Assembly: GCA_035652235.1 (NCBI GenBank)
Contig: DASREE010000010.1
Location: forward strand, 1-64,000
Source: PALSA-612 sp035652235
GTDB taxonomy: Bacteria; Actinomycetota; Thermoleophilia; Gaiellales; Gaiellaceae
DNA: 64,000 bases
Direction: 5' to 3'
A program made the position numbers and the translations under genes. The notes under the pieces are model-generated. The model ran no database searches. It was not told the DNA's origin and saw only the letters and a program-made list of their open reading frames with translations. This document shows, one piece after another, positions 55,902 to 64,000 of the stretch; positions within the stretch are counted from its first letter, which is position 1, and every line of letters begins with the position of its first letter.

Positions 55902-58900
55902 CGGCCGCCCCCGTCCGGGTCGGGGCCGCCGGCCGGCGTGCCCGCGTCGCCGTGCACGGCCGCGAGCTGCTCGTACAGGCGCCGCCTCGCCGCGATGGCC
56001 TGCTGCGCCAGGCGAGCCAGCTCCTCCGCCTCCGCCGGCCGCGACCGCGCCAGCATCGCGAAGCGGGCCTCCTTGGCCGTGAACTCGGCGAGCGGGATCT
56101 TGGGGGGGCGCGAGTCGAGCTGGAAGGGCTGCTGCCGGCGCGGGTCGTAGCGGTAGAGGGGCCAGTAGCCCGCGTCGACCGCCTCCTTCTGGTGGCTCAT
56201 GCTCGTCTCCATCTCGATGCCGTGCGCGATGCACGTCGAGTAGGCGATGACGAGCGACACGCCCGTGTACGACTCCGCCTCGGCGAAGGCCTTCACGGTG
56301 TGCGCGTTGTCGGCGCCGAGCGCGACCTGGGCCACGTAGACGTTGCCGTACGACGAGGCCATCAGGCCCAGGTCCTTCTTCGGCGTCCGCTTCCCGGCGG
56401 AGGCGAACTTCGCCACCGCGCCGAGCGGCGTCGCCTTCGACGCCTGGCCGCCGGTGTTCGAGTACACCTCCGTGTCGAGCACGAGGATGTTCACGTCGCG
56501 ACCGGAGGCGAGCACGTGGTCGAGCCCGCCGAAGCCGATGTCGTACGCCCAACCGTCGCCGCCGACGATCCAGACGCTCTTGCGCACGAGGGAGTCGATC
56601 AGGCCGAGAAGGCGCCGGCTCTCCGGCCGGGCGGAGCCGGAGAGCCGCGCCTTCACGTCGTCCACGCGCCGCCGCTGCGCCGCGATGCCGGCCTCGTCGG
56701 ACTGGTCGGCGTCGAGGAGCGCGGGCGCGAGATCGGGCAGGAGCTGCTGGAGCAGGGCGCGGGCCTGGGCGGCCTGGTGGTCGAGGGCGAGGCGCATGCC
56801 GAGCCCGAACTCGGCGTTGTCCTCGAACAGCGAGTTCGACCAGGCCGGTCCGCGTCCGCTCGCGTCCTTCGACCAGGGAGTCGTTGGCAGGTTGCCGCCG
56901 TAGATCGAGGAGCAGCCGGTGGCGTTCGCGACGAGCATGCGGTCGCCGAACATCTGCGTCAGGAGCTTCAGGTACGGGGTCTCGCCGCAGCCGGAGCAGG
57001 CGCCCGAGAACTCGAACAGCGGCTGCAGCATCTGCGAGCCCTTCACGGTGGCCGCGTCCACGATCGTCCGGTCGATCTCGGGGATGTCGAGGAAGAAGCG
57101 CCAGCTCTCCCGCTCCCGCTCGAGATGCGGGCCCTTCGGCTCGGAGTCGAGCGACTTGTGCTTCGCCACCTCCTTGCTGCGCGCCGGACAGGTGTCGACG
57201 CAGATGCCACAGCCGGTGCAGTCGTCCGGGGCGACCTGGATCGTCATCAGCATCCCCGGCAGGTGCCGGTCGCGCCACTGCTTGTGCTTGAAGCCCTCGG
57301 GCGCGCCCTCGAGCGCCGCCGGCTCGTACACCTTCATGCGGATGGCGGCGTGCGGGCAGACGAGGGTGCACTTGGCGCAGTCGATGCAGATGTCGGGATC
57401 CCAGATGGGCAGGGTGTCGGCCAGCGACCGCTTCTCGTAGCGGGCGGTGCCGGTGGGGAAGGTGCCGTCGGCGACGAACGCGCTCACGGGCAGCTCGTCG
57501 CCGCGTCCGGCGATCAGCTCGCGCACGAGCGGCGGCACGCCGTCCGCCGCCGGAGCGGCTGTCGCCTCGGCCCGGTCCGGTACGTCGACCTCGTGCAGCG
57601 CCGCGAGCGCGAGGTCGACCGCGGCGAAGTTCCGCTCGACGACGAGGCGCCCGCGCTTGCCGTACGTCTTCTCGATCGAGTCCTTGATCGCGGCGATCGC
57701 CTCCGCGCGGGGAAGCACGTTGGCGAGGGCGAAGAAGCACGGTTGGAGCACGGTGTTCACGCGGGCACCCAGCCCCGCCCGGCGGGCGACCGCACCCGCG
57801 TCGACGACGAAGAAGCGCAGCCGCTTCGCCACGATCTGCCTCTGCACCTCGGGCGGCAGGCGGTCCCACACCTCGTCCGGCCCGAAGGGGCTGTTGAGGA
57901 GGAATGTCGCCCCGGGCTCGGCCACGGCGAGCACGTCCAGGCGCCGGAGCAGATCGAAGTGGTGGCAGGCGACGAAGCTCGCCCGGTCGATCAGGTAGGT
58001 GGAGCGGATGGGGTGCGGCCCGAAGCGCAGATGCGAGACCGTCGTCGAGCCGGCCTTCTTCGAGTCGTAGACGAAGTAGCCCTGGGCGTGCAGGCCCGTC
58101 TCCTCGGCGATGATCTTGACGGAGTTCTTGTTCGCCCCGACCGTGCCGTCCGAGCCGAGGCCGTAGAAGACGGCGCGGACGACGTCGTCCGGCTCGGTGC
58201 GGAAGCCGCCGTCGACGTCGAGGCTCGAGCCGGAGACGTCGTCGCGGATGCCGACGGTGAAGTGGCGGCGCGGCCGCGCGGACTGCAGCTCCGCGAACAC
58301 GGCGGCCGCCATCGCCGGCGTGAACTCCTTCGAGGCGAGACCGTAGCGGCCGCCGATCACGCGCGGCGGCTCGTCGAGCTGCTCCGCGAGCGCCGCGACG
58401 ACGTCCTGGTAGAGCGGCTCGCCGAGCGCGGCGGGGTCCTTGGAGCGGTCGAGGACGGCGATCGCGCGCACGCTCGGCGGAAGCGCGGCGACGAGGTCGC
58501 CGGCGGAGAACGGACGGTACAGGCGGACAGTGACGGCGCCCACCTTCTCGCCGCGCGCGCGCAGGGCCTCGACCGCCTCCTCGATCGCCCCGGCAGCCGA
58601 GCCCATCGACACGACGACGCGCTCGGCGTCGGGTGCGCCCGCGTAGTCGAACAGCGAGTAGCGCCGCCCGGTCAGGGCCGCGAGCCGCTCCAGCGCCTGC
58701 GCGACGATCGTCGGCACTGCTCGGTAGTAGGGGCTCGCCGCCTCCCGCGCCTGGAAGAAGACGTCCGGGTTCTGCGCGGAGCCGCGCAGCACCGGGCGCT
58801 CGGGCGAGAGGGCACGGTCGCGGTGGGCCAGGACGAGCTCGTCCGGGACGAGCGCGCGGATCGCCTCGTCGGGGACGAGATCGACGACGTTCAGCTCGTG

Positions 58901-59425
58901 GGACGTGCGGAAGCCGTCGAAGAAGTGCAGAAACGGGACGCGCGACTCGAGTGTCGCGGCGGTGGCGACGAGCGCCAGGTCGTGCGCCTCCTGCACGGAT
59001 GAGGAGCAGAGCAGCGCGAAGCCCGTGCCGCGTGCGGCCATCACGTCGGAGTGGTCGCCGAAGATGGACAGCGCGTGCGTGGCGACGGTGCGCGCGGCGA
59101 CGTGGAAGACCGTGGACGTCAGCTCGCCGGCGATCTTGTACATGTCTGGGATCATCAGCAGAAGCCCCTGCGAGGCCGTGAACGTCGTCGTCAGCGCTCC
59201 CGCCTGGAGCGCCCCGTGCACCGCTCCGGCGGCTCCGGCCTCGCTCTGCATCTCGACGATCTCGGGGACCACGCCCCACAGGTTCGCTTCGCCGGCGGCG
59301 GCCCACGCGTCGGCGAGCTCGCCCATCGGCGAGGCAGGAGTGATCGGGTAGATCGCGATCACCTCGCTCGTCTTGTAGGCGATCCTCGCCGCCGCCTCGT
59401 TCCCGTCCACGACCGTGCGCGTCAT
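55898..59425 (-). CDS. nifJ: Pyruvate:ferredoxin (flavodoxin) oxidoreductase
   Basis: Single-chain PFOR, 1175 aa, which interconverts pyruvate plus CoA and acetyl-CoA plus CO2 with low-potential electrons. Domains in order: pyrimidine-binding (EVIAIYPITPASPMGELAD), transketolase-C-like, gamma domain, a two-cluster ferredoxin insert (CIDCAKCTLVCPHAAI and CTGCGICVDTCPARSK), and the TPP domain (FSGACSGCGETPYLKLL, GCSSIYGGN, VGGDGWAYDIGFGG). The extra Cys of CSGCGE ligates the proximal cluster. The ATG at 59425 gives the family N-terminus. In a genome region otherwise oxygen-oriented (sodA, monooxygenases), it indicates facultative or micro-oxic metabolism, or an oxygen-tolerant enzyme. Confidence 0.94.
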   Translation of the reverse strand: MTRTVVDGNEAAARIAYKTSEVIAIYPITPASPMGELADAWAAAGEANLWGVVPEIVEMQSEAGAAGAVHGALQAGALTTTFTASQGLLLMIPDMYKIAGELTSTVFHVAARTVATHALSIFGDHSDVMAARGTGFALLCSSSVQEAHDLALVATAATLESRVPFLHFFDGFRTSHELNVVDLVPDEAIRALVPDELVLAHRDRALSPERPVLRGSAQNPDVFFQAREAASPYYRAVPTIVAQALERLAALTGRRYSLFDYAGAPDAERVVVSMGSAAGAIEEAVEALRARGEKVGAVTVRLYRPFSAGDLVAALPPSVRAIAVLDRSKDPAALGEPLYQDVVAALAEQLDEPPRVIGGRYGLASKEFTPAMAAAVFAELQSARPRRHFTVGIRDDVSGSSLDVDGGFRTEPDDVVRAVFYGLGSDGTVGANKNSVKIIAEETGLHAQGYFVYDSKKAGSTTVSHLRFGPHPIRSTYLIDRASFVACHHFDLLRRLDVLAVAEPGATFLLNSPFGPDEVWDRLPPEVQRQIVAKRLRFFVVDAGAVARRAGLGARVNTVLQPCFFALANVLPRAEAIAAIKDSIEKTYGKRGRLVVERNFAAVDLALAALHEVDVPDRAEATAAPAADGVPPLVRELIAGRGDELPVSAFVADGTFPTGTARYEKRSLADTLPIWDPDICIDCAKCTLVCPHAAIRMKVYEPAALEGAPEGFKHKQWRDRHLPGMLMTIQVAPDDCTGCGICVDTCPARSKEVAKHKSLDSEPKGPHLERERESWRFFLDIPEIDRTIVDAATVKGSQMLQPLFEFSGACSGCGETPYLKLLTQMFGDRMLVANATGCSSIYGGNLPTTPWSKDASGRGPAWSNSLFEDNAEFGLGMRLALDHQAAQARALLQQLLPDLAPALLDADQSDEAGIAAQRRRVDDVKARLSGSARPESRRLLGLIDSLVRKSVWIVGGDGWAYDIGFGGLDHVLASGRDVNILVLDTEVYSNTGGQASKATPLGAVAKFASAGKRTPKKDLGLMASSYGNVYVAQVALGADNAHTVKAFAEAESYTGVSLVIAYSTCIAHGIEMETSMSHQKEAVDAGYWPLYRYDPRRQQPFQLDSRPPKIPLAEFTAKEARFAMLARSRPAEAEELARLAQQAIAARRRLYEQLAAVHGDAGTPAGGPDPDGGGR

Positions 59426-59550
59426 CCTGCGCTACACGGTGTCCGCCCTGGCGCCGGCCGAGCATCGGTGCCGACGCCTATCGGCCTTCGGGGAAGTACG
59501 GAAGCCCCTGCGGCGGCCGCCCCAACCGCGGGTCGCGGCGCGCCGGGGCG

Positions 59551-60189
59551 TCAGTCGGCGACGGTCGCCCGGCGGAAGCGCAGGTAGAGCACGGCCAGCG
59601 TGGCCGCGAGCGCGACGGTGGCGACCGCCGCCAGCGGGTGCGCGAGCGGGTCGAGGGCGAGCCGGTGGAGCACGCCGCCGACGGTGCGCGGGCGGGCGAG
59701 GATGTCCCAGCTGTTCAGCCGGACGACGCGCCCGAGGTAGATGCCGATGCTGGCGGCGATCAGCGACAGGACGCTGAGCACGAGCGCGACTCGCCCGCCG
59801 AAGCGCTCGCGCACGGATCGCTCGACGAGCGCGAGCGAGGAGAAGCCGAGCGCGAGGCCGGCCGGCGCGGCGCCGACGAGCGCGACGTCGCCGAGGATGC
59901 TCGTGGCGGCGTGATCCCAGGGATCGATGTGGACGAGGTCGCTGACGAGGTACGGCGCGTTCGGGAAGAACAGGAGCCAGAGCGCGAGCAGCGGCAGCTG
60001 GAGCGAGAGCGGCGTCCGCCGCACGTCGTCGAGCGCCAGCGCCGCCACGAACGGCACCCAGGCGAGTGCGAGGTTCCAGAGAAGAAAGTCGAGGTCGCCG
60101 CTTCCGGCGGCGACCCGGTAGGCGAGGACGAGCGCGACCGCGAGCGCGCTCGTCGAGAAGGAGATGACGAGCAGCCGCCGTTGCAGCAC
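59551..60189 (-). CDS. DUF1361-type multispanning membrane protein
   Basis: 212 aa with six to seven hydrophobic helices (VISFSTSALAVALVLAYRV; FLLWNLALAWVPFVAALAL; LLALWLLFFPNAPYLVSDLVH; VALVLSVLSLIAASIGIYLGRVVRLNSWD; VATVALAATLAVLYL). LFFPNAPYLVSDLVHI and GIYLGRVVRLNSWDI are the conserved marks of DUF1361 proteins, whose function is unknown. The GTG at 60189 is six bases after a TACTCT box. It is alone between PFOR and a divergent sulfatase. Confidence 0.82.
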   Translation of the reverse strand: MLQRRLLVISFSTSALAVALVLAYRVAAGSGDLDFLLWNLALAWVPFVAALALDDVRRTPLSLQLPLLALWLLFFPNAPYLVSDLVHIDPWDHAATSILGDVALVGAAPAGLALGFSSLALVERSVRERFGGRVALVLSVLSLIAASIGIYLGRVVRLNSWDILARPRTVGGVLHRLALDPLAHPLAAVATVALAATLAVLYLRFRRATVAD

Positions 60190-60195
60190 GATCTC

Positions 60196-60201
60196 AGAGT
60201 A
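60196..60201 (-). promoter_or_regulatory. -10 box of the DUF1361 gene
   Basis: TACTCT on the minus strand, six bases before the GTG at 60189. Leaderless spacing; supports the chosen start over longer frames. Confidence 0.45.
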
Positions 60202-60281
60202 GCCGCCCGTCCTCCTCGCGCCGAGCTCGCTCGAGGTGCGCCGCGAGGACGGTGCTGCCTGCCAGCCGAGGACGGGCCTGC

Positions 60282-60287
60282 TACCCT
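60282..60287 (+). promoter_or_regulatory. Possible -10 box of the sulfatase gene
   Basis: TACCCT, 44 bases before the ATG at 60332; a leader of about 38 bases is predicted. No -35 identified. Confidence 0.35.
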
Positions 60288-60331
60288 CACCGGCCGCCCG
60301 CCGCCGCCCCCGCGCCGGAGTGGACGTGACC

Positions 60332-61759
60332 ATGCGCTTGTCTTTCACCCTGCGCCGCCTGCTTCTTCCCGCCGCCCTCGTCGGTGTCGCGGCCGCGGCG
60401 TCGACCCTGTCCGCCGCGCCGGACGGCGCTCCGGCCGTGTCGCGCCCGGCCGCGCCGGCCCGGCTCAACGTCGTCCTCATCCTGAGCGACGACCAGCGCT
60501 ACGACGTCAACGGCCGCATGCCCAATGTCGAACGGCTCCTCGCCGCGCACGGCATCACCTTCGCCCGCGCCTTCGTGACCACCTCGGAGTGCTGCCCGTC
60601 GCGCGCCGGCATCCTCACCGGCCAGTACTCGCACCACAACGGGGTCGTCCAGAACTTCGGGTTGAAGAGCTACCCGGCGTTCGACACGCGCTCGAACCTC
60701 GCCGTCTGGCTGCACGGCGCCGGCTACGACACCGCGCTCGTCGGCAAGTACCTGAACGACTACACCGCCTACGGCCACCATCGCGTCGACCCCGGCTGGT
60801 CCGACTGGCAGGTGATCGACTCGAAGCCGGAGGAGCGCTACTACGACTACGTCCTCAACGAGAACGGGCGCCAGGTCTTCTACGGCGCCGCGCCGCAGGA
60901 CTACTCGACGACCGTGCTGACGCGCAAGGCGCTCGACTTCCTCGAGGGCGCGAAGGCGCCGTTCTTCCTCTACTTCGCGCCGACGGCGCCCCACCTGCCG
61001 GCCACGCCGGCCCCACGGGATGTGGGCACCATCCCTGCCCCGCCCGCACCCGACCGGCCCTCGTTCAACGAGCGCGACCTGTCGGACAAGCCGTGGGCGA
61101 GAGACCATCCGCATCGCCTCGGGCCGGGAGCGATCCGTTACCTCGACCACGACATCCGCGAGCTGCAGCTCGAGTCGCTGCGGGCGCTCGACCGCTCGGT
61201 GGCGTCCATCGTCCGGGTGCTGCGACGGCGCGGCGAGCTCGACCGCACCGTGATCCTGTACATGAGCGACAACGGCTTCCTGTGGGGCGAGCACCGGCTG
61301 GGCGGCAAGATCTGGCCGTACGAGGAGTCGATCCGCGTGCCGCTCGTCGTGCGCACCCCGTGGCGAAACGTGTGGGGGACGGTCGACCGGCACCTGGTGC
61401 TGAACATCGACCTCGCCTCGACGATCGCGCAGCTCGCGGGAGTGAGGCCGGGGCTGCCGCAGGACGGCCGCAGCCTCGTCCCGCTCCTGCACGGGCGCAG
61501 GCCGCCCTGGCGGAACGAATTCGTGGTCGAGTACCTGGGCGCGAGCGAGCTCCGCGCGGGCGGCCCGCCGCCCTTCCGCGGGCTGCGCACCGAGCGCTAC
61601 CTCTACGTCGAGTACCTGAACGGCTGGCGCGAGCTGTACGACCTGCGGCACGACCCGTGGGAGCTGCAGAACGTCGCCGACGCGCCCGCCTACGCCGGGA
61701 CGAGAGCGCAGCTGCACGCGCGCCTGCTCAGGCTGTTCCGCCAGCCCGCCGGCCGCTGA
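60332..61759 (+). CDS. Exported sulfatase
   Basis: Alkaline-phosphatase-superfamily arylsulfatase, 475 aa. A twin-Arg-containing, hydrophobic export signal opens it (FTLRRLLLPAALVGVAAAASTLSAAP). The formylglycine motif is C87-C-P-S-R91 in TSECCPSRAGILTGQ. Metal ligands include D53-D54 (ILSDDQR) and the later SDNG in ILYMSDNGFLWGEHRLGGK. Activity needs the formylglycine-generating enzyme, which is not in the window. Probable role: release of sulfate from extracellular sulfated organics. RLYDLRHDPWELQN-type ending (ELYDLRHDPWELQN) is typical. Confidence 0.9.
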   Translation: MRLSFTLRRLLLPAALVGVAAAASTLSAAPDGAPAVSRPAAPARLNVVLILSDDQRYDVNGRMPNVERLLAAHGITFARAFVTTSECCPSRAGILTGQYSHHNGVVQNFGLKSYPAFDTRSNLAVWLHGAGYDTALVGKYLNDYTAYGHHRVDPGWSDWQVIDSKPEERYYDYVLNENGRQVFYGAAPQDYSTTVLTRKALDFLEGAKAPFFLYFAPTAPHLPATPAPRDVGTIPAPPAPDRPSFNERDLSDKPWARDHPHRLGPGAIRYLDHDIRELQLESLRALDRSVASIVRVLRRRGELDRTVILYMSDNGFLWGEHRLGGKIWPYEESIRVPLVVRTPWRNVWGTVDRHLVLNIDLASTIAQLAGVRPGLPQDGRSLVPLLHGRRPPWRNEFVVEYLGASELRAGGPPPFRGLRTERYLYVEYLNGWRELYDLRHDPWELQNVADAPAYAGTRAQLHARLLRLFRQPAGR

Positions 61760-61796
61760 GCGGCACGGCCGGTAGCCGGCCGTCTGCGCCGCGGGG

Positions 61797-61802
61797 TAGG
61801 AT
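61797..61802 (+). promoter_or_regulatory. Possible -10 box flanked by an inverted repeat
   Basis: TAGGAT lies between GCGGGG (61791-61796) and CCCCGC (61805-61810), 54 bases before the ATG at 61857. The repeat could be an operator over the promoter or part of a sulfatase terminator; both are speculative. Confidence 0.3.
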
Positions 61803-61856
61803 CGCCCCGCGGTCTCGGGGGGTCACGCCTGCGGCGGTGCACACGGGAAGAGGGGG

Positions 61857-62339
61857 ATGGAGTCGGAGCGCGAACGCTCCGCTGAGCTGATGGCGGTGCA
61901 AGGACGAGCAGACGCCGACTGGCCGCACTGGCCGGGCCGGATGGCGAGCCCGAAGCGCGACCGCCTGGCGCGGCGCCTGTTCGCGCAGCCGTCCGAGGGC
62001 ATCCCCGATCTGACCGCCGAGCTCCGCGAGGCGCGGGCGGCGATCGAGCGGCTGAAAGACGAGGTCGACCGCCTCTCCGCCGCGCGGGCCCCCTCGGCGC
62101 AGCTCGTGCACCTGCTCTTCGCGGCGGGCGCCGGCGGCTACCGGCTGGTGGAGGGATCGGGGCCGGCGCCGCGTGCCGGCGAGCGGCTGCGGCTTGACCT
62201 GGTCGAGTACGAGGTGGCGAAGGTCGCCGGCTCGCCGCTTCCCGGCGATCGTCGCCCCTGCGCCTACCTCGTCCGCGTGGCTAGAATCCCGCCGCCGTGG
62301 CCGTGTACCAGTGGGAGGAAGAAGGGTTCGAGCAGATGA
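61857..62339 (+). CDS. Hypothetical coiled-coil protein
   Basis: 160 aa, family not recognised. The middle (about 50-77: DLTAELREARAAIERLKDEVDRL) is a clear short coiled coil. A compact C-terminal part (about 82-145: LVHLLFAAGAGGYRLVEGSGPAP, DLVEYEVAKVAGSPLPGD, CAYLVRV) may be a small beta domain. The N-terminus is basic and acidic without a signal. Its last 43 bases overlap the cupin gene in another frame. GC3 remains high through the coiled coil and beta part, supporting a real gene; the final residues are less convincing. Confidence 0.6.
   Translation: MESERERSAELMAVQGRADADWPHWPGRMASPKRDRLARRLFAQPSEGIPDLTAELREARAAIERLKDEVDRLSAARAPSAQLVHLLFAAGAGGYRLVEGSGPAPRAGERLRLDLVEYEVAKVAGSPLPGDRRPCAYLVRVARIPPPWPCTSGRKKGSSR
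62282..62287 (+). promoter_or_regulatory. -10 box of the small cupin gene
   Basis: TAGAAT, nine bases before the GTG at 62297, lying inside the end of the upstream gene. A leader of only one or two bases is predicted. Confidence 0.4.
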
Positions 62340-62647
62340 CGCCCGCGGTGAGCCGGCAGGCGGTCCACGGTCAGACGATGACGATCGCGCGCATCCGTCT
62401 GCGTAAGGGGGCGCTCGTCGAGCGGCACGAGCACGTGAACGAGCAGGTGGCGACGGTGCTCCGGGGAACGATGAAGTTCGTGGTCGGCGACGGCGAGGAG
62501 CATGTCGTCTCGGCGGGCGAGACGATCGTGTTCCCGCCGAACGTGCCGCACTCGGCGGAGGCGCTCGAGGACTCCGATGTGCTGGACGCGTTCTCGCCGG
62601 TGCGCGAGGACTGGGTGCGCGGCGACGACGCGTACCTCCGCCGCTGA
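62297..62647 (+). CDS. Single-domain cupin protein
   Basis: 116 aa. Cupin motif 1: LVERHEHVNEQVATVLRG with H44, H46 and Q50 (Glu in most); motif 2: GETIVFPPNVPHSAEALED with H85. A mononuclear metal site is therefore likely. Similar small cupins act as quercetinase-like dioxygenases, sugar or pectin-degradation proteins (KdgF-like) or sensors; function unknown. GTG start 43 bases before the end of the overlapping hypothetical gene. Converges on the aldo/keto reductase across 113 bases without notable features. Confidence 0.84.
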   Translation: MAVYQWEEEGFEQMTPAVSRQAVHGQTMTIARIRLRKGALVERHEHVNEQVATVLRGTMKFVVGDGEEHVVSAGETIVFPPNVPHSAEALEDSDVLDAFSPVREDWVRGDDAYLRR

Positions 62648-62760
62648 ACCGGCGATCCGCTGGTCCGCGTGCGCGCGGTCGTCCTCGCTGTTCGTCACCC
62701 GTCCGACGCCGAGCTCACCGGCTGACCGCGGGCACGGGCGCGGGCGCCGCCGCGTCCAGC

Positions 62761-63699
62761 CTACGCGCGACTGGCCGCGTCCAGCCGCTCCAGCTCGCCG
62801 GCGCCGAGCTCGAGCTCGACCGATGCGAGCAGCTCGGCGAGCTGCTCGGCGGAGGTGGCGCTCGCGATCGGGGCGAGAACCGTCGGCTGCGCGCGTAGCC
62901 AGGCGAGCGCGACGGCGGCCTGGCTCGTCCCGTGGGCGGCGGCGACCTCGTCAAGCGCCGCCAGCACCGCCTCCCCGCGCGCATCCAGGTACTCGGCGAC
63001 GCCGGCCGCACGCGGACTTGCGACGGGCGGGCCGCCCGGGCGGTACTTCCCGGTCAGGAAGCCGCGCGCGAGCGCGAAGTAGGGCAGGCAGGGAAGGCCC
63101 TTCTCCGCGCAGAGCGGCGCCAGCTCGCGCTCGTACTCCCGTTCCATCAGGTTGTAGTGCGGCTGGAGGGCCGAGAACGCGACGAGGCCCTCGCGCTCGC
63201 TCGTCGCGAGCGCCTGCGCGAGCCGCGGCGCTTCGTAGTTGGACGCCGCCACGTAGCGCACCTTGCCCGCCCGCACGAGCTCGTCGAACGCCCCGAGCGT
63301 CTCCTCGAGAGGGATGGAGGGGTCGTCGTCGCCGTGCGCGTAGTAGAGGTCGATCCAGTCGGTGCCGAGCCGGCGCAGCGAGTCCTCGGCGGCCGCCCGG
63401 ATCGTCTCCGCGTGCAGGCCCTTCCGCGCGGGCAGCCGGCCGACCTTGGTCGCAACGACGATGCGGTCGCGGTTGCCGCGGGAGCAGAGCCAGCGGCCGA
63501 TGATCGTCTCCGACTCGCCGCCGGAGTTGCCGGGGGCCCACGCCGAGTACGAGTCGGCCGTGTCGATGAAGTTTCCGCCGGCGGCGGCGTACGCGTCGAG
63601 GACGGCGAAGGACGTCTTCTCGTCGGCCGTCCAGCCGAAGACGTTGCCGCCGAGGCAGAGCGGGAAGACCTGGAGGTCGGTGCGACCCAGAGTCGGCAC
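62761..63699 (-). CDS. Aldo/keto reductase
   Basis: 312-aa barrel reductase. Active-site Asp and Tyr in FIDTADSYSAWAPG, Lys in VVATKVGRLPA, His in LYYAHGDDDPSI; GNVFGWTADEKTSFAVLD is typical of the YajO/Tas-like and potassium-channel beta-subunit-like branch. The C-terminal cofactor clamp is APIASATSAEQLAELL. GTG at 63699 follows a TATCGT box by seven bases. Physiological substrate unknown, as for most of the family. Confidence 0.87.
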   Translation of the reverse strand: MPTLGRTDLQVFPLCLGGNVFGWTADEKTSFAVLDAYAAAGGNFIDTADSYSAWAPGNSGGESETIIGRWLCSRGNRDRIVVATKVGRLPARKGLHAETIRAAAEDSLRRLGTDWIDLYYAHGDDDPSIPLEETLGAFDELVRAGKVRYVAASNYEAPRLAQALATSEREGLVAFSALQPHYNLMEREYERELAPLCAEKGLPCLPYFALARGFLTGKYRPGGPPVASPRAAGVAEYLDARGEAVLAALDEVAAAHGTSQAAVALAWLRAQPTVLAPIASATSAEQLAELLASVELELGAGELERLDAASRA

Positions 63700-63706
63700 C
63701 GTCGGG

Positions 63707-63712
63707 ACGATA
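63707..63712 (-). promoter_or_regulatory. -10 box of the second aldo/keto reductase
   Basis: TATCGT on the minus strand, seven bases before the GTG at 63699; leaderless spacing again. The gap 63713-63826 otherwise shows nothing. Confidence 0.45.
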
Positions 63713-63826
63713 TCGCGTCCGGCGCCACCGACGGGTGCGCCTCCGCTGCCTGCCAGCCTCGTGCCGGACCGAAGCCGCGTCATCGGCGCGCGGGGGCGCC
63801 GTCTTTCCGGCCGGCCCGTCCCATCG

Positions 63827-64000
63827 TCACGGGCGGCAGCCGCTGCCCGTGTCCGCCGTCTCGATCGGTCCGACGCGGGCGCCCACCCGGCGCGGCGGGG
63901 AGGCATCGAACGACAGCGGCATGCCGGGGATCCGGGCCGTGCTCGACGCCGCGAGCGCCAGGTCGGCCGGAGCGCCGGGAGCGACGCAGAGCGTCACCCC
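63827..64000 (-). CDS. 3' end of an unidentified gene cut by the right edge
   Basis: An open minus-strand frame enters from the right edge and ends in TGA at 63829 to 63827, giving 57 residues: it reads VTLCVAPGAPADLALAASS, then TARIPGMPLSFDASPPRR and VGARVGPIETADTGSGCRP. Nearly every third codon position is G or C, which strongly suggests real coding sequence. The pattern of a short Pro-rich end is vaguely like the C-terminus of class III CoA-transferases, but I cannot identify it. The upstream part lies outside the window. Confidence 0.5.
   Translation of the reverse strand, partial: GVTLCVAPGAPADLALAASSTARIPGMPLSFDASPPRRVGARVGPIETADTGSGCRP

Noticed and set aside
54894..59465. 1523-codon minus-strand frame that could suggest a giant protein
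   Set aside because: Its C-terminal 335 codons are the DHOD-like gene; the remainder is a shadow of the PFOR gene, which is intact in another frame.
1..64000. CRISPR arrays, insertion sequences, prophage genes, tRNA or rRNA genes
   Set aside because: No regularly spaced direct repeats, transposase or phage motifs, or structural RNA signatures were recognised on either strand.

Overview
The window is gene-dense, very GC-rich chromosomal DNA (third codon positions almost all G or C, many GTG and some TTG starts, 4-base ATGA/GTGA gene overlaps). This fits a high-GC actinobacterium, most likely of the Thermoleophilia (Gaiellales/Solirubrobacterales) type. That placement is an inference from style and gene content; no rRNA or other marker gene is present. 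I see no tRNA, rRNA, insertion sequence, prophage or CRISPR array. About 60 genes are supported.

Region by region. (1) 1-8880, plus strand: a polyamine uptake and catabolism module: gamma-aminobutyraldehyde-type dehydrogenase (cut by the left edge), Lrp/AsnC regulator, PotA-PotD-PotB-PotC transporter, class III aminotransferase and a PuuB-like FAD oxidase. (2) 8932-10901, minus: DNA polymerase IV and an EamA transporter. (3) 10926-16185, plus: two ketopantoate-reductase paralogues, an M24-fold protein that has lost its metal ligands (as in creatinase and ectoine hydrolase), an LLM flavoenzyme and an amidinotransferase/deiminase-fold hydrolase. Most are joined by 4-base overlaps, so this is a candidate catabolic operon of unknown substrate. 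(4) 16444-18486, minus: SDR plus StyA-like monooxygenase. (5) 18623-27815, minus: gntR, a phytoene-desaturase-like oxidoreductase, then an operon of LLM, TIM-barrel isomerase, Liv-type binding protein and LivG-F-H-M. (6) 27847-33365: DRE-TIM acyltransferase (minus); then, plus strand, an atypical M20 protein, a miniaturised peroxiredoxin remnant, FAH-family hydrolase, methyltransferase and M24 peptidase. (7) 33491-39310, minus: a CoxM/S/L-like molybdenum hydroxylase operon with CoxG, a secreted protein and an LLM enzyme. (8) 39393-42039, plus: a PRC-MgtE_N-CBS protein and an Nramp-related transporter without the MPH motif, a candidate Mg2+ system. (9) 42050-49335, minus: class V aminotransferase, a second Liv transporter and a bicupin. 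(10) 49567-53409: NTF2-like protein, a threonine-dehydratase-like/ornithine-cyclodeaminase-like pair, aldo/keto reductase, and divergent sodA. (11) 53726-64000: SufR-like regulator, small unknown, DHOD-like protein with pyruvate:ferredoxin oxidoreductase, DUF1361 membrane protein, sulfatase, cupin, aldo/keto reductase, and a gene end cut by the right edge.

Together the window reads as a scavenging region: three ABC importers for polyamines and amino-acid-like solutes sit beside flavin, molybdenum and PLP enzymes that would feed imported nitrogenous compounds into central metabolism. Two signals cut across the genes. One is a conserved palindrome (core GTAACAG-N-CTGTTAC) present four times at gene 3' ends. 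The other is a recurring TANNNT box 6-9 bases before start codons, implying many leaderless transcripts.
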